NCBI RefSeq assembly: GCF_002953215.1
Contig: NZ_CP026378.1
Location: 3,206,540-3,270,539 of the forward strand
Direction: 5' to 3'
Length of the DNA stretch: 64,000 nt
Source of the DNA: Mixta calida
Lineage (GTDB): Bacteria > Pseudomonadota > Gammaproteobacteria > Enterobacterales > Enterobacteriaceae
Shown here: one piece after another, positions 25,725 through 35,502 of the stretch
Layout of the letters: every line of letters starts with the position of its first letter
How positions within the stretch are numbered: position 1 is the first letter of the stretch
Notes under the pieces: model-generated
What the model saw: the letters and a program-made list of their open reading frames with translations, nothing else
What the model was told of the DNA's origin: nothing
Database searches by the model: none
Translations under genes and position numbers: made by a program

Positions 25725-27731
25725 TTATTCCGCGCTAGCTCTCAATTCGGCGATGCTCTGCCGTTCTCTGTCACAACGCCCGGCGTCCTGCTGCCGCATC
25801 AGCCGCCCCGCCTCTTCGCGCCAGTGATTCAGCAACGCCTTGCGGCCGCTCAGCCCAAACGCGGCAGCCAGCGCGGTCGGCGACCGACGTTGAATAATGG
25901 CCTGATGCAGCGCCAGACCGACGCTTTCCGTCGCCAGCAGCAGCCGTCCCAGGGCGGGCAGGCTGACCTCGAAGGCGCGATGGGCGAAGGCGAAACCCGC
26001 GAGCGCGCGCCAGTCCTCGTCATCCAGTGGCTGACTGGCGTCGGGCGTCAGGGGAATAGTTTCGTCCAGCAGCGGCTGGAGCCAGTAAAGATCGCGCGCC
26101 AGCCGCCGCTCCGCCTGCTGGATCAACTGCCGCCCGGCCGCGCTCAGCGGTAAAATGGCCATCGCGCTGTAACAGCCGCTGCTCGCTTCCCGCTGGGTGG
26201 CGATACGCGCCAGCCTGAAGCCGCTGCGCTGCCAGAAACGCCACAGCTCATCGGTAAAACCAAAGCTGACGGAGAGATAGTCCAGCCCTTGCGTCAATGC
26301 CTGCGCGGCAGCGGCATCGATTAGACGGCCGCCGATGCGCTGCCGACGCAGCCCCGGCGCGACGGCGATGCGGCTGACGCGCTGCGAACGCAGCTGCGCC
26401 GCCTGCGGAAAGCCCGCGTGCGCCGCCAGCGACTGCGCGACCAGGCTGCCGCGCGGACGCCGCAGTCCGGCCCATACCTGCTGCGCCAGCTCGGCGGAAA
26501 GCCCGCCCTCTTCTACCAGCCACAGCGCGCCGGCGATATCGCCATCAGGGTTTTCCGCCGCGAAAAAGCGCTGGCCCGGCGCATCCATCATGCGTCGAAA
26601 ATCGAGCGGCGTGGTGCGGTAGTGCGCGCTGGTCAGCAATAGATACAGACGCAACAGGCGGGCCGGATCGCGGTCGCGATCGCAGCGGATCACCGCGATC
26701 GCCGCTTTTGACGCGACGCGATCCTCCTGCGCCTCGTCCAGCAGCAGCGCGGCATTCACGACCTTCTCCAGCGGATCGTCCTGCCGCCAGCGCTGCGGCG
26801 CATCCAGCTGATAAAAGCGCGCCTGCGGCAGCGAGGCGCAAAATTTCAGCAGAAAGCCGCGTCCGGTGCCTTCATAGCCCTGTACGGTGGTGGTAAGCAA
26901 AACATAAGGAAAGCGCGTGACCAGTCGTTGCAGCAGGGGCGCAGGAATGGCTGCCGCCTCGTCGATAATCAGCCAGTCGGCGTCCGGCTGCATATCGTCC
27001 GCCAACAGCGCATCGGGCGCGATAAATGCGAAGCGCTCGCCGGCAAAACGCGTCAGCACCGCCGTGGAGACTTTGGCGGGCGCGGTTACCAGACAGCGGC
27101 CTGACCACTGTCGGAGCAGCATACCGGCCAGCGCGGACTTGCCGCGCCCGCGCGCGGCGGTTAAGACATGAATGCCGGGCGCGGCCCTGAGCAGCTTTGC
27201 CAGCAGATGTTGCTGTTGCCGCGCGTCGCCTGGCTGCCAGTCGCTGAGCGTCAATGCTGGCGGCCAGCGCGGCGGCTGATGCTGCTGATGCAGCAGCACC
27301 TGCGCGTCGGTCAGAAAGTGACGTTGCAGATGGTGGATAAAATGCGGGGTGGCGAGGGGCGCATCGCATTCGCTCCAGCGCAGCGAATCGCTGTCGGGAC
27401 GCTGCGGCCACGTCGTCCAGGGCGGCGTCAGCAGCAGCAGCCAGCTGCCCGCGCTGAGCGTGCCGACCAGCGCGGCGAACGCTTCGCTGTGAAACCCGTT
27501 ACGGGCGTCAAAAATGGCGTGGCGGAACTCCTGTCCCAGCAGGTTGCGCAGGGCGGAGGGCGGCAACGCGTCGGCCAGGTCGCTGGCCTCGCTGAGCGTT
27601 ATCCACTCTCCAGAAAGCGCTATCCGCCACTGCTGCGCCTGCTGGCGGCACCACTCTGCCTCGCCGGATAACACCGCCAGCCGCCGAATGCCGGTACGCC
27701 GCATCTCGGCGGTAAGCGTTTCCAGACTCAC
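25725..27731 (-). CDS. tmcA: tRNA(Met) cytidine acetyltransferase
   Basis: Acetylates the wobble cytidine C34 of elongator tRNA-Met using acetyl-CoA and ATP, 668 residues. Layout: N-terminal DUF1726 domain, RecA-like helicase module with Walker A ARGRGKSALAG (about residue 195) and DEAAAIPAPLL, then a GNAT acetyltransferase domain (about 360-530; RVSRIAV, SFGFTDELWRFWQRSGF) and a C-terminal tRNA-binding part. The start is a GTG at 27731, 3 bases after the ypfJ stop codon, which gives a protein a few residues shorter than E. coli TmcA (671) at the N-terminus. Coupled translation with ypfJ is likely. Confidence 0.94.
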   Translation of the reverse strand: MSLETLTAEMRRTGIRRLAVLSGEAEWCRQQAQQWRIALSGEWITLSEASDLADALPPSALRNLLGQEFRHAIFDARNGFHSEAFAALVGTLSAGSWLLLLTPPWTTWPQRPDSDSLRWSECDAPLATPHFIHHLQRHFLTDAQVLLHQQHQPPRWPPALTLSDWQPGDARQQQHLLAKLLRAAPGIHVLTAARGRGKSALAGMLLRQWSGRCLVTAPAKVSTAVLTRFAGERFAFIAPDALLADDMQPDADWLIIDEAAAIPAPLLQRLVTRFPYVLLTTTVQGYEGTGRGFLLKFCASLPQARFYQLDAPQRWRQDDPLEKVVNAALLLDEAQEDRVASKAAIAVIRCDRDRDPARLLRLYLLLTSAHYRTTPLDFRRMMDAPGQRFFAAENPDGDIAGALWLVEEGGLSAELAQQVWAGLRRPRGSLVAQSLAAHAGFPQAAQLRSQRVSRIAVAPGLRRQRIGGRLIDAAAAQALTQGLDYLSVSFGFTDELWRFWQRSGFRLARIATQREASSGCYSAMAILPLSAAGRQLIQQAERRLARDLYWLQPLLDETIPLTPDASQPLDDEDWRALAGFAFAHRAFEVSLPALGRLLLATESVGLALHQAIIQRRSPTALAAAFGLSGRKALLNHWREEAGRLMRQQDAGRCDRERQSIAELRASAE

Positions 27732-27734
27732 GAT

Positions 27735-28592
27735 TTAGCGGCTGGCGAAGGTATCGCACTGACCGGGATCGCCGCCGTCAAAGCCGCGTTTAAACCAGCT
27801 GTAGCGCTGTTCAGAGGTGCCATGAGTGAAACTGTCGGGCGTAACGCGGCCCTGGCTCTGCTGTTGCAACCGATCGTCGCCAATCGCTTCAGCGGCGTTC
27901 AGCGCTTCCTGCAGATCGCCCGGCTCCAGAACCTGTTCTTTCTGCATATAGTGGCCCCAGACGCCCGCGAAGCAGTCCGCCTGCAGCTCCATCTTCACCG
28001 AAAGCTGATTAACCTGAGCCTGAGAAGCGTTCTGCTGCATCTGACGCACTTTCGGTTCGATGCCAAGCAGCTTCTGCACATGGTGTCCGACTTCGTGCGC
28101 CACGACATAGCCCTGCGCAAAATCGCCGTCGGCGCCCAGCTTGTTCTTCAGCTCATCATAAAAGGAGAGATCGATATAAACGGTTTCATCGGCCGGACAG
28201 TAAAAGGGGCCCATCACCGACTGGCCGGTGCCGCAGCCGGTGCGCGTCGCGTTGCGGTACATCACCAGGTGCGGCGCTTTATACTGCTTGCCCATCTGGG
28301 TAAACAGCTTTTGCCAAGTATCTTCCGTCGTGGCAAGGATAACAGAGGTGAATTTCGCCGCCTCATCATCCTGCGGGCTGACGCGCTGCGTACTGCTCTG
28401 CTGCGAGACCGGCTCGCCGCCGGTCAGCAGCGGCGTCAGGTCATAGCCGTAATAACCAGCGACCATCACAATCACCAGCAAAATAATCCCGCCCTTGCCG
28501 CGCGGAATACGCATACGTCCGGCGCCCACGGTGGGTGACTGACTTCGACGATCTTCTACGTTGTCGCTCTCGCGACGCCCTTGCCAACGCAT
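27735..28592 (-). CDS. ypfJ: Neutral zinc metallopeptidase-family protein YpfJ
   Basis: Membrane-anchored protein of 285 residues in the 'putative neutral zinc metallopeptidase' family (DUF/COG2321). One membrane helix lies near residues 35-52 ([15 protein letters not shown]), and the soluble part has the zinc motif HEVGHHVQ with His166, Glu167 and His170 plus the ELQADCFAG third-ligand region. The ATG at 28592 has GGGGAAGG upstream. No physiological substrate is known to me. It heads a ypfJ-tmcA pair with 3 bases between the genes. Confidence 0.92.
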   Translation of the reverse strand: MRWQGRRESDNVEDRRSQSPTVGAGRMRIPRGKGGIILLVIVMVAGYYGYDLTPLLTGGEPVSQQSSTQRVSPQDDEAAKFTSVILATTEDTWQKLFTQMGKQYKAPHLVMYRNATRTGCGTGQSVMGPFYCPADETVYIDLSFYDELKNKLGADGDFAQGYVVAHEVGHHVQKLLGIEPKVRQMQQNASQAQVNQLSVKMELQADCFAGVWGHYMQKEQVLEPGDLQEALNAAEAIGDDRLQQQSQGRVTPDSFTHGTSEQRYSWFKRGFDGGDPGQCDTFASR

Positions 28593-28720
28593 AACCTTCC
28601 CCTGTTTTTCACTGTGGCGGATACGGCAAATTCTAGTCGCGGCGACGCTGAATAACCAGAGCGCGTCGCGCCGGATGGGAGGGTAACGGAAAAAAAGGAC
28701 GGGCACAACGAAGGAGGAGT

Positions 28721-28746
28721 GGCCGACGGCGGCTGCGCGTCGGCCG
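28721..28746 (-). terminator. Hairpin downstream of purC
   Basis: 8-bp stem GGCCGACG/CGTCGGCC with a 10-base loop, 12 bases after the purC stop. There is no T-run on the minus strand, so termination by it alone is doubtful. Confidence 0.35.
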
Positions 28747-28758
28747 GAAAAAGCGCTG

Positions 28759-29472
28759 TCAGTCGAGCTTCACGCCCAAACGGTGAGCCACTTCCTCATA
28801 CGCTTCGATCACGCCGCCCAGACTCTGACGAAAACGATCTTTATCCATTTTGGCCATGGTCTCTTTATCCCACAGGCGCGCGCCGTCCGGCGAAAATTCG
28901 TCGCCCAGCGTTACTTCGCCTTTAAACAGGCCGAACTCCAGCTTGAAATCGACCAGAATCAGTCCGGCGTCGTCGAACAGCTTGCTAAGGACGTCATTCG
29001 CTTTGTAGGTCAGCTCGCGCATACGCGCCAGGTTCTCTTTATTCACCCAGCCGAAGGTTTCACAGTAGGATTCATTGACCATCGGATCGTGTTTGGCGTC
29101 ATCCTTCAGGAACAGATCGAACAAGGGCGGATTCAGCACCATACCCTCTTCCACACCGAGACGTTTTACCAGCGAACCCGCTGCGCGGTTGCGCACCACG
29201 CACTCAACCGGCACCATCTCCAGCTTTTTCACCAGCGCTTCGTTATCAGAGAGCAGCGCTTCCATCTGCGTCGGGATGCCCGCCTCTTCCAGCTTGCGCA
29301 TGATAAAGTAGTTAAACTTGTTGTTCACCATGCCTTTGCGATCGAACTGTTCGATACGCGCCCCGTCTCCTGCTGACGTATCATTGCGGAACTCGAGTAC
29401 CAACAGATCCGGATTTTCGGTGCTGTAGACGGTTTTCGCTTTGCCGCGATACAACTCAGCTAGCTTTTGCAT
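28759..29472 (-). CDS. purC: SAICAR synthetase (phosphoribosylaminoimidazole-succinocarboxamide synthase)
   Basis: Joins CAIR and aspartate using ATP in step 8 of de novo purine synthesis; 237 residues, the E. coli length. Visible family segments: [10 protein letters not shown] at the N-terminus, the ATP-site [10 protein letters not shown] loop, [13 protein letters not shown], and the [18 protein letters not shown] segments containing catalytic acidic residues. Start at [11 protein letters not shown] (ATG 29472); the open frame continues 5 codons upstream. A PurR operator lies 48 bases before it. All key motifs are intact. Confidence 0.97.
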   Translation of the reverse strand: MQKLAELYRGKAKTVYSTENPDLLVLEFRNDTSAGDGARIEQFDRKGMVNNKFNYFIMRKLEEAGIPTQMEALLSDNEALVKKLEMVPVECVVRNRAAGSLVKRLGVEEGMVLNPPLFDLFLKDDAKHDPMVNESYCETFGWVNKENLARMRELTYKANDVLSKLFDDAGLILVDFKLEFGLFKGEVTLGDEFSPDGARLWDKETMAKMDKDRFRQSLGGVIEAYEEVAHRLGVKLD

Positions 29473-29519
29473 CTTGATAAACTCCAAACATGGTAAATAG
29501 TGAAAGGCCTGACCGCGCC

Positions 29520-29535
29520 ACGCAATCGTTTACGT
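29520..29535 (-). promoter_or_regulatory. PurR operator of purC
   Basis: ACGCAATCGTTTACGT matches 14 of 16 positions of the PurR palindrome ACGCAAACGTTTGCGT and lies 48 bases before the purC start, where repression by purine-bound PurR would block transcription. Confidence 0.8.
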
Positions 29536-29564
29536 CGCTGCGCGCTATTATGCCAAAGATAAAA

Positions 29565-29597
29565 TAAAAAAGGCCGGAATTTTCCGGCCTTTTTTTA
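29565..29597 (-). terminator. Terminator of dapA-bamC
   Basis: Stem AAAAAGGCCGGAA/TTCCGGCCTTTTT with T-runs on both sides; on the minus strand it follows directly after the bamC stop. It separates bamC from the purC promoter and is symmetrical enough to work in both directions. Confidence 0.85.
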
Positions 29598-30632
29598 TTA
29601 CTTGCTGAGCGCGGCCTGAAGGACCGCCACCAGCGCGTCGTTTTGCGACTGCGTCAGGACATGGCCTTTCGGGTCGATAAACTGCAGGCTGCTGCGGTTG
29701 TCGAGATCGCCGACCTGCAGCGTATAGTCGCCGTTCGGCAGCTGCGGATCTTTGGCGCCGATCTCATCCCAGGTGCTGTCGCCCGGCGCTTTGTAGGTCA
29801 CCTTCATGCTGCCCTGCGAGCGGTTGCTGTCGGTGATATCCATGCCGATGCGCTGCAACGCGGCTGGCAGACGCTGCCAGGAGACATTGAAAGGCGCACG
29901 CAGGATCAGATTCGGTAGGCCGGTGTCATCGGCGCCGCTCTGCACGTCGATCTGCGAAGCGCTGCGGCTGGCGGCGGCGTCCTGCGCGGCGGTTTCCATC
30001 TTATCCAGGCCGGTGCTGATATCGTTCAGCATCTGCGCGGTATAACGCTGGATCTGCGTGGGCGAGGAAACATCATTGCCCGCCTGCTGCAGCTGCAGCA
30101 GTTTAACCGTCAGTGCCTGCTGATAACCCTGCTGCTGCACGCTGATCTGATAGCGGCCGCGGTACTGGTTATCTTCATCGGCGCGGTTCCACTCGACCCA
30201 GTCGGTCGTCAGCTGCTGGCTGGCGTCCTGCTGGCTGGCGATCGGGAAGCGGTAAGACTGCACCACGTTCACCACCTGCGGCCAGACGGAACCGCTGCGG
30301 CTGTTCTCCATCATCAGCACGCCGGTATTGCCGCTGAACTGCGCGCGCGCGCCGTTTATCAACGCCAGCGGCTGAGCAGGCGGACGAATGTCCAGCTGCT
30401 TGCCGACCGCGCCGTTGCCGGCCGCGTGCGGTACATCATAATCGCCGTTTTGCAGCGGCAGAATCATCCCCGCCGGCGCGCGTAAATCCTGCAGCTCAGC
30501 CGCCTGCAAATAAGATTCATCCCCGCTGACCTGGCGCTTATAGCGCTGATCGTTAGAGCAACCCGCCAGCAGCATTACCGTGGACAGCCCAACGATAGTC
30601 GCTACCGTGGACTTTTTTACTGAATAAGCCAT
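29598..30632 (-). CDS. bamC: Outer-membrane assembly lipoprotein BamC
   Basis: Lipoprotein component of the BAM complex that inserts beta-barrel proteins into the outer membrane; 344 residues as in E. coli. The signal peptide ends in the lipobox LLAGC with lipidated Cys25, followed by the unstructured N-terminal segment that in E. coli lies over BamD ([23 protein letters not shown]). Two helix-grip domains follow (about 100-215 and 230-340). Start at the ATG 30632 with GGGAGAG upstream. It is 14 bases after dapA, the conserved dapA-bamC operon. Confidence 0.95.
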   Translation of the reverse strand: MAYSVKKSTVATIVGLSTVMLLAGCSNDQRYKRQVSGDESYLQAAELQDLRAPAGMILPLQNGDYDVPHAAGNGAVGKQLDIRPPAQPLALINGARAQFSGNTGVLMMENSRSGSVWPQVVNVVQSYRFPIASQQDASQQLTTDWVEWNRADEDNQYRGRYQISVQQQGYQQALTVKLLQLQQAGNDVSSPTQIQRYTAQMLNDISTGLDKMETAAQDAAASRSASQIDVQSGADDTGLPNLILRAPFNVSWQRLPAALQRIGMDITDSNRSQGSMKVTYKAPGDSTWDEIGAKDPQLPNGDYTLQVGDLDNRSSLQFIDPKGHVLTQSQNDALVAVLQAALSK

Positions 30633-30646
30633 CAACTCTCCCTAAA

Positions 30647-31525
30647 TTACAGCAGACCCGCGTTTTTCAGCGCCTGCTCCACAACCGGACACGCTGCCCC
30701 GGATAACGGAACCATTGGCAGACGCAGGGTATCGGTCGCGATTAATCCCAGTTTTTTCGCGGCCCATTTCACCGGAACAGGATTAGATTCAACAAACAGT
30801 TTCTGATGCAGGTGCATCAGGCGCTGGTTAAGATGACGCGCCTCGGCGAAGTTGCCTTCGCGCGCCAGACGGCACAGCTCGGCCATTTCACGCGCGGCGA
30901 TGTTCGCCGTCACGGAGATCACGCCGTGGCCGCCCAGCTGCATAAAGTCGAGCGCGGTGGCGTCGTCGCCGCTCACCAGCACAAACTCATCATCAACCAG
31001 CTCTTGGATCTGGCTGACGCGCGATAAGTTCCCGGTCGCCTCTTTGATCCCAATAATATTTTTGATTTTCGCCAGACGCGCAACCGTTTCAGGCAGCATA
31101 TCGCAGCCGGTGCGCGACGGGACGTTATAGAGCATTTGCGGCAGTTCAGTGCTTTCCGCAATCGCTTTAAAGTGCTGATACAACCCTTCCTGCGTCGGAC
31201 GGTTGTAGTATGGCGTCACGGTCAGGCAGCCGATCACGCCGGAGTTTTCGAAGCGTTTGGTCAGAGAGATGCCTTCTGCGGTGGCGTTCGCGCCGGTGCC
31301 GGCGATGACCGGGATGCGGCCGTCGGCAAGGTCGAGCGTCAACATCACCACGTCGCCATGTTCATCATGACTCAGCGTTGCGGATTCGCCGGTAGTTCCC
31401 ACAGAAACGATGGCGGAGGTTCCGCTCTCGACATGATAATCAATCAGTTTTTTCAGGCTCGTACGGCAGACATTACCTTTGTCATCCATTGGCGTAACGA
31501 GCGCAACAATACTTCCCGTGAACAT
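30647..31525 (-). CDS. dapA: 4-hydroxy-tetrahydrodipicolinate synthase
   Basis: First committed enzyme of lysine/diaminopimelate synthesis, condensing pyruvate with aspartate semialdehyde; TIM barrel of 292 residues, identical in length to E. coli DapA. Visible: GTTGES with the catalytic-triad threonine, YNVPSRTG with the catalytic tyrosine and substrate-binding arginine, and GIKEATGN with the Schiff-base lysine (expected Lys161). Lysine-inhibition residues cannot be judged by eye. Divergent from gcvR and upstream of bamC. Confidence 0.97.
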   Translation of the reverse strand: MFTGSIVALVTPMDDKGNVCRTSLKKLIDYHVESGTSAIVSVGTTGESATLSHDEHGDVVMLTLDLADGRIPVIAGTGANATAEGISLTKRFENSGVIGCLTVTPYYNRPTQEGLYQHFKAIAESTELPQMLYNVPSRTGCDMLPETVARLAKIKNIIGIKEATGNLSRVSQIQELVDDEFVLVSGDDATALDFMQLGGHGVISVTANIAAREMAELCRLAREGNFAEARHLNQRLMHLHQKLFVESNPVPVKWAAKKLGLIATDTLRLPMVPLSGAACPVVEQALKNAGLL

Positions 31526-31682
31526 TGGCTATCCCCTCGACAAACAAGTGCTTCATGGTACGTTTGACCGGCGGGGAAAAGCAAGCGAACAGAGGCCGGG
31601 AGCGCTTGGCAGAGGGTATTTTTTATGTTTACCTACGGGTTATAACTGTTACTTATCAGCTTACCCCACAGGAAGACCTATT

Positions 31683-32276
31683 TTGCCGCAGACACCGCAA
31701 CACTTTTTGGTCATCACGGCGTTGGGCGTCGATCGTCCCGGCATCGTGAACACCATTACCCGTCATGTCAGCAGCTGCGGCTGTAATATCGAAGATAGCC
31801 GTCTGGCGATGCTCGGCGATGAGTTCACTTTTATTATGCTGCTTTCCGGCAGCTGGAACGCCATTACCCTGATCGAATCCACGCTGCCGCTAAAGGGCGC
31901 CGAACTGGAGCTGCTGATCGTCATGAAGCGCACCAACGCCGGCAGCAGGCCGCCGATGCCGGAAACCGTCTGGGTGCAGGTAGAGGTCAATGACTCGCCG
32001 CACATCATCGAACGTTTCACCGATCTGTTCGACTCGCACCAGATGCATATCGCGGAACTGGTCTCGCGCACGCAGCCATCGCAAGAAAACCAGCCGCCTT
32101 TACTCTATATTCAAATCACCGCGCACAGCCCGGCGCATCGGGACGCAACATTAATTGAGCAGGCGTTTCATGCCCTATGTACAGAACTGCATGCGCAAGG
32201 CACTATTAGCGTCGTGAATTATCCTCAGCATGACGAAAAAATGGAGAGTAGTGATGAATCCACTGAAAGCCGGTGA
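31683..32276 (+). CDS. gcvR: Glycine cleavage system transcriptional repressor GcvR
   Basis: Two ACT domains (about residues 8-85 and 95-175), 197 residues; no DNA-binding domain. In E. coli GcvR binds GcvA and turns it into a repressor of gcvTHP when glycine is low. Segments TALGVDRPGIVNTITRHVSS and SRLAMLGDEFTFIMLLSG are typical. The start is placed at TTG 31683, because AGGAAG lies 8 bases before it and the protein then aligns with E. coli GcvR; the open frame runs far upstream into the dapA promoter region without similarity, and no ATG fits. Its end overlaps the bcp gene by 23 bases. Confidence 0.9.
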   Translation: MPQTPQHFLVITALGVDRPGIVNTITRHVSSCGCNIEDSRLAMLGDEFTFIMLLSGSWNAITLIESTLPLKGAELELLIVMKRTNAGSRPPMPETVWVQVEVNDSPHIIERFTDLFDSHQMHIAELVSRTQPSQENQPPLLYIQITAHSPAHRDATLIEQAFHALCTELHAQGTISVVNYPQHDEKMESSDESTESR

Positions 32277-32721
32277 CACCGCACCGAAATTTAGCTTGCC
32301 CGATCAGGACGGCGAACAAGTAAATTTGACCGACTTCCAGGGACAGCGCGTGTTGGTCTACTTCTACCCTAAAGCGATGACGCCCGGCTGCACCGTGCAG
32401 GCGTGCGGCCTGCGCGATAATATGGACGAGCTGAAAAAAGCGGGTGTGGAAGTGCTGGGCATCAGCACCGACAAGCCGGAAAAGCTATCGCGCTTCGCAG
32501 AAAAAGAGCTGCTGAACTTTACCCTGCTCTCGGATGAAAACCATGAGGTCAGCGAGCAGTTCGGCGTCTGGGGCGAGAAAACCTTTATGGGTAAAACCTA
32601 TGACGGCATTCACCGCATCAGCTTTCTGATCGACGCCAACGGCACCATTGAAAAAGTGTTCGACGATTTCAAAACCAGCAACCATTACGACATCGTTATG
32701 GATTACCTGAAGTCCGCCTGA
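32254..32721 (+). CDS. bcp: Thiol peroxidase Bcp (PrxQ type)
   Basis: Peroxiredoxin that reduces hydrogen and organic peroxides with thioredoxin; 155 residues, nearly identical to E. coli Bcp. The active site PKAMTPGCTVQACGLRD holds the peroxidatic cysteine and, five residues on, the resolving cysteine of the atypical two-Cys type. The start ATG 32254 is preceded by GGAGAG and lies inside the 3' end of gcvR (23-base overlap, different frame), so the two are co-transcribed. Confidence 0.96.
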   Translation: MNPLKAGDTAPKFSLPDQDGEQVNLTDFQGQRVLVYFYPKAMTPGCTVQACGLRDNMDELKKAGVEVLGISTDKPEKLSRFAEKELLNFTLLSDENHEVSEQFGVWGEKTFMGKTYDGIHRISFLIDANGTIEKVFDDFKTSNHYDIVMDYLKSA

Positions 32722-32728
32722 GGCCGTG

Positions 32729-32749
32729 CGTGGCGTCAACGACGCCACG
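32729..32749. terminator. Hairpin between convergent bcp and perM
   Basis: Perfect 9-bp stem CGTGGCGTC/GACGCCACG with an AAC loop in the 36-base gap. It has no T-run on either strand; a bidirectional Rho-assisted end is possible. Confidence 0.4.
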
Positions 32750-32757
32750 ACCATCGT

Positions 32758-33819
32758 CTACGGCTCCGTGCGCAGGGTATCCGGCCAGGCGTGCACCACC
32801 GCTTTAATCAGCGTCGCCAACGGAATGGCGAAAAACACGCCCCAGAATCCCCACAGCCCGCCGAAAATCACCACCGCCATAATAATCACCAGCGGATGCA
32901 GGTTGACCGCTTCGGAAAAAAGCACCGGCACCAGCACGTTGCCGTCCAGCGCCTGGATGATCAGATAGACCACCATCATCGTCCAGAAATCACTGCCCAG
33001 CCCCCACTGAAACAGGCCGACGCAGATTACCGGCAGCGTCGCCGCCAGCGCGCCGATATAAGGGATTAGCACCGACAGCCCCACCAGCACCGCCAGCAGC
33101 AGCGCGTAGTTCAGCCCCAGCACCACAAAGGCGATCCAGGTAGCCACGCCGACCACCACCATTTCCAGCACTTTGCCGCGAATATAGTTGGTAATCTGCT
33201 GATTCATCTCGCTCCAGACCTGCCCCGCCAGCCCGCGGTTGCGCGGCAGCACGCGGCGCACCGCGTCAAGCATCTGCTGTTTGTCCTTTAGCAGGAAGAA
33301 AACCATCAGCGGTACTACCACCAGATAGATAGCCAGCGTCATCAGCCCCACCAGCGACGCCAGGGAGTATTTCACCACCGATTCGCCCACGCCGGAGAGA
33401 CGGCTGCGCAGGTTATCGATCACGATATCGACAATCCCGGCATCGGCCAGCGCCGGAAAACGCGCCGGCAGTTCTGCGGAAAAGAGATAGAGCTGGTTCA
33501 GCATGTTCGGCGTGTCGTGCAGCAGGTTAATGCCCTGCTGCCAGGCGACCGGCGCTACCACCAGCACGAACAGCAGCAACACCCCGACGAAAAAGGCCAG
33601 CACGATGGTGGTGGCCCAGCTGCGCGAGCAGCCCAGGCGCTCAAGCCGCACGGTCGGCCACTCCAGCAGATAAGCGAGCACCAGCGCCACCAGCAGCGGC
33701 GCCAGCAGATCGCTGAAAAAGAACAGAATAAAAAACGCTGCCAGCAAAATCACCAGCAGAGCAATGGCTTCCGGGTCGCTAAAGCGACGGCGATACCATT
33801 GAATAAGAAGAGCCAGCAT
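32758..33819 (-). CDS. perM: AI-2E family transporter PerM
   Basis: Inner-membrane protein of the AI-2E (PerM/TqsA) family, 353 residues with about eight hydrophobic segments and the conserved C-terminal part VLIPYIGALAATLPV and PLVIIMAVVIFGGLWGFWGVFFAIPLAT. Family members have been implicated in AI-2 export or sodium/proton antiport; the role of PerM is unsettled. It occupies the same place as in E. coli, next to bcp and near bepA. The ATG at 33819 is the natural start. Confidence 0.92.
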   Translation of the reverse strand: MLALLIQWYRRRFSDPEAIALLVILLAAFFILFFFSDLLAPLLVALVLAYLLEWPTVRLERLGCSRSWATTIVLAFFVGVLLLFVLVVAPVAWQQGINLLHDTPNMLNQLYLFSAELPARFPALADAGIVDIVIDNLRSRLSGVGESVVKYSLASLVGLMTLAIYLVVVPLMVFFLLKDKQQMLDAVRRVLPRNRGLAGQVWSEMNQQITNYIRGKVLEMVVVGVATWIAFVVLGLNYALLLAVLVGLSVLIPYIGALAATLPVICVGLFQWGLGSDFWTMMVVYLIIQALDGNVLVPVLFSEAVNLHPLVIIMAVVIFGGLWGFWGVFFAIPLATLIKAVVHAWPDTLRTEP

Positions 33820-33906
33820 GGCATTCCCTTCCCTGTATTAACAAGGTGGACGATTGTACTGAAATGCGCGCCAGAAGACAGAATTACCTGAACGCTGGTG
33901 CAGCCT

Positions 33907-35502
33907 TTATCGCCAGGCGCGCCTTTCATTATGCGCTGAGGAAGCGGCGACCACGCAGTTGCGTCCTGCGCGCTTGGCGCGGTAGAGCGCTTCATCGGCG
34001 CGGCGGAAGCTCTCTTCGAGCGTTTCGCTGTCGGAGAGCCAGCAGCTGACGCCAACCGACAGCGTCACTTCGCCAACCGGCTCGATGGCGTGCTGCTGCG
34101 TGGCGGCGCGCACCCGCTCCGCCAGCGCCAGCGCGGTCCCCTCGTCGGCGCCGGGCAGAATCATCAGAAACTCTTCGCCGCCGCTACGACAGACCACATC
34201 CGTCTGGCGGGCGCAGCTTTTTAGCTGGCGCGCGGTCTGCTGGATAACCCTGTCGCCCACATCGTGTCCCCAGGTGTCGTTGACCCGTTTGAAGTGATCG
34301 ATATCAAGCGCCAGTACGGCAAAAGGCTGCTGGGTGGTGGAGAAATATTCCAGCACCGCATGCAGGCCGCGCCGGTTAAGCAGCTGGGTCAGCGGATCGG
34401 TCTGCACTTCCGACTTCAGCTGGCCGATTTTATTGTGCAGCAGGCCAATACCGGAAAGCAGCGCCCGTTTAATCTGCGCCGCCTCGAAATACCAGGATCG
34501 CACGCCGTTAATCTCCAGCGCGGCATCCTGTTCATCCATCTGGCTCGCCTTACGCGCCAGATGCCACAGCGGCAGCGCGATCAGCCGCGCCAGCAGCCAG
34601 GCGGCGGCCAGCGTTAGCAGAGCCAAAGGCAGGGAATGTTGCATGACCTGAAAAAGGAGACTGCTGAGCGGCGCCAGCGTAATGCGCGTCGGCTTAACGG
34701 CGAAGATAGTCCAGTCGGAATCCGGCACGTGCGCATAACCGGCCAGCACGGGTTCGCCTTTCTCATTGGTTATCTCCTGATAGCCGCTGCTGGCGTAAGC
34801 GCCCGCCTCCTGATGCAGCAGCGGCGCGAGTTTTTTGCCGACCAGCTGGCTGTTCTGGTGATAGAGCACGCGATCATCGCGATCCAGCACATAAAGCTGC
34901 GTGCCGTCGCGGTAGAACTGGCTAAGCAGCAGCTCGTTAAGCGCGCTTTTGCGCTTCAGGTAGAGGGTGCCGCCGACGTAGCCGAGATAGCCGCCGGTTT
35001 CTGACCAGACGGGCCGCGAGATAAAAACGATGAGGTTATTCGCTGCCGAGATACTGGGTTGCCCAATCAGCGGCAGGCGCCGCTCCAGCGCCTCACGGGA
35101 ACTGGCGGAATTGAGGTGCATGCCCTTTAACATCAGCGATTCCGGCGATATGGCGCGCAACCAGCCGCCAGCGTCGACAACCGCCACCGAGTTAAAGCTG
35201 TTGGTTTGCTGCCGCAGTCGCTCCACTTCCGTCTGTAGCAGCGTCTCATCGTCAAAATGCGCGCCAATCTGAGCGGCAGACCAGGCAAGCTGCAACTGCG
35301 CCTGCTGGAAAAACTGTCCGGTCGTGGCGGCCAGCTTGGCGGCGTAGACGCGGTTGGCTTCCAACGTATTCGTAATCAGCTGCTCGCGCTGAACACGCCA
35401 GGCGGCATAGAGAGAATTAGCCAGGGTGATAACGATACTGGCGACCGCCAGCAGGGTAATAAGCGTCCGTAAGTCCGTTTTCGGCCGTAGCAGCCTTAGC
35501 AT
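33907..35502 (-). CDS. Membrane-bound diguanylate cyclase with periplasmic Cache sensor
   Basis: 531 residues: TM1 (about 13-32), a periplasmic Cache-like sensor (about 35-275), TM2 (about 285-310), a short HAMP-like linker, and a C-terminal GGDEF domain (about 365-520). The active-site motif is SGGEEF, a functional GGDEF variant, and RQTD five residues before it is an RxxD inhibitory site, so it should make c-di-GMP under product inhibition. LDIDHFKRVNDTWGHDVGD is the canonical metal- and base-binding stretch. It is not present at this place in E. coli, between perM and bepA, so it is an insertion. The ligand of the sensor is unknown. No co-transcribed neighbour is apparent. Confidence 0.88.
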   Translation of the reverse strand: MLRLLRPKTDLRTLITLLAVASIVITLANSLYAAWRVQREQLITNTLEANRVYAAKLAATTGQFFQQAQLQLAWSAAQIGAHFDDETLLQTEVERLRQQTNSFNSVAVVDAGGWLRAISPESLMLKGMHLNSASSREALERRLPLIGQPSISAANNLIVFISRPVWSETGGYLGYVGGTLYLKRKSALNELLLSQFYRDGTQLYVLDRDDRVLYHQNSQLVGKKLAPLLHQEAGAYASSGYQEITNEKGEPVLAGYAHVPDSDWTIFAVKPTRITLAPLSSLLFQVMQHSLPLALLTLAAAWLLARLIALPLWHLARKASQMDEQDAALEINGVRSWYFEAAQIKRALLSGIGLLHNKIGQLKSEVQTDPLTQLLNRRGLHAVLEYFSTTQQPFAVLALDIDHFKRVNDTWGHDVGDRVIQQTARQLKSCARQTDVVCRSGGEEFLMILPGADEGTALALAERVRAATQQHAIEPVGEVTLSVGVSCWLSDSETLEESFRRADEALYRAKRAGRNCVVAASSAHNERRAWR

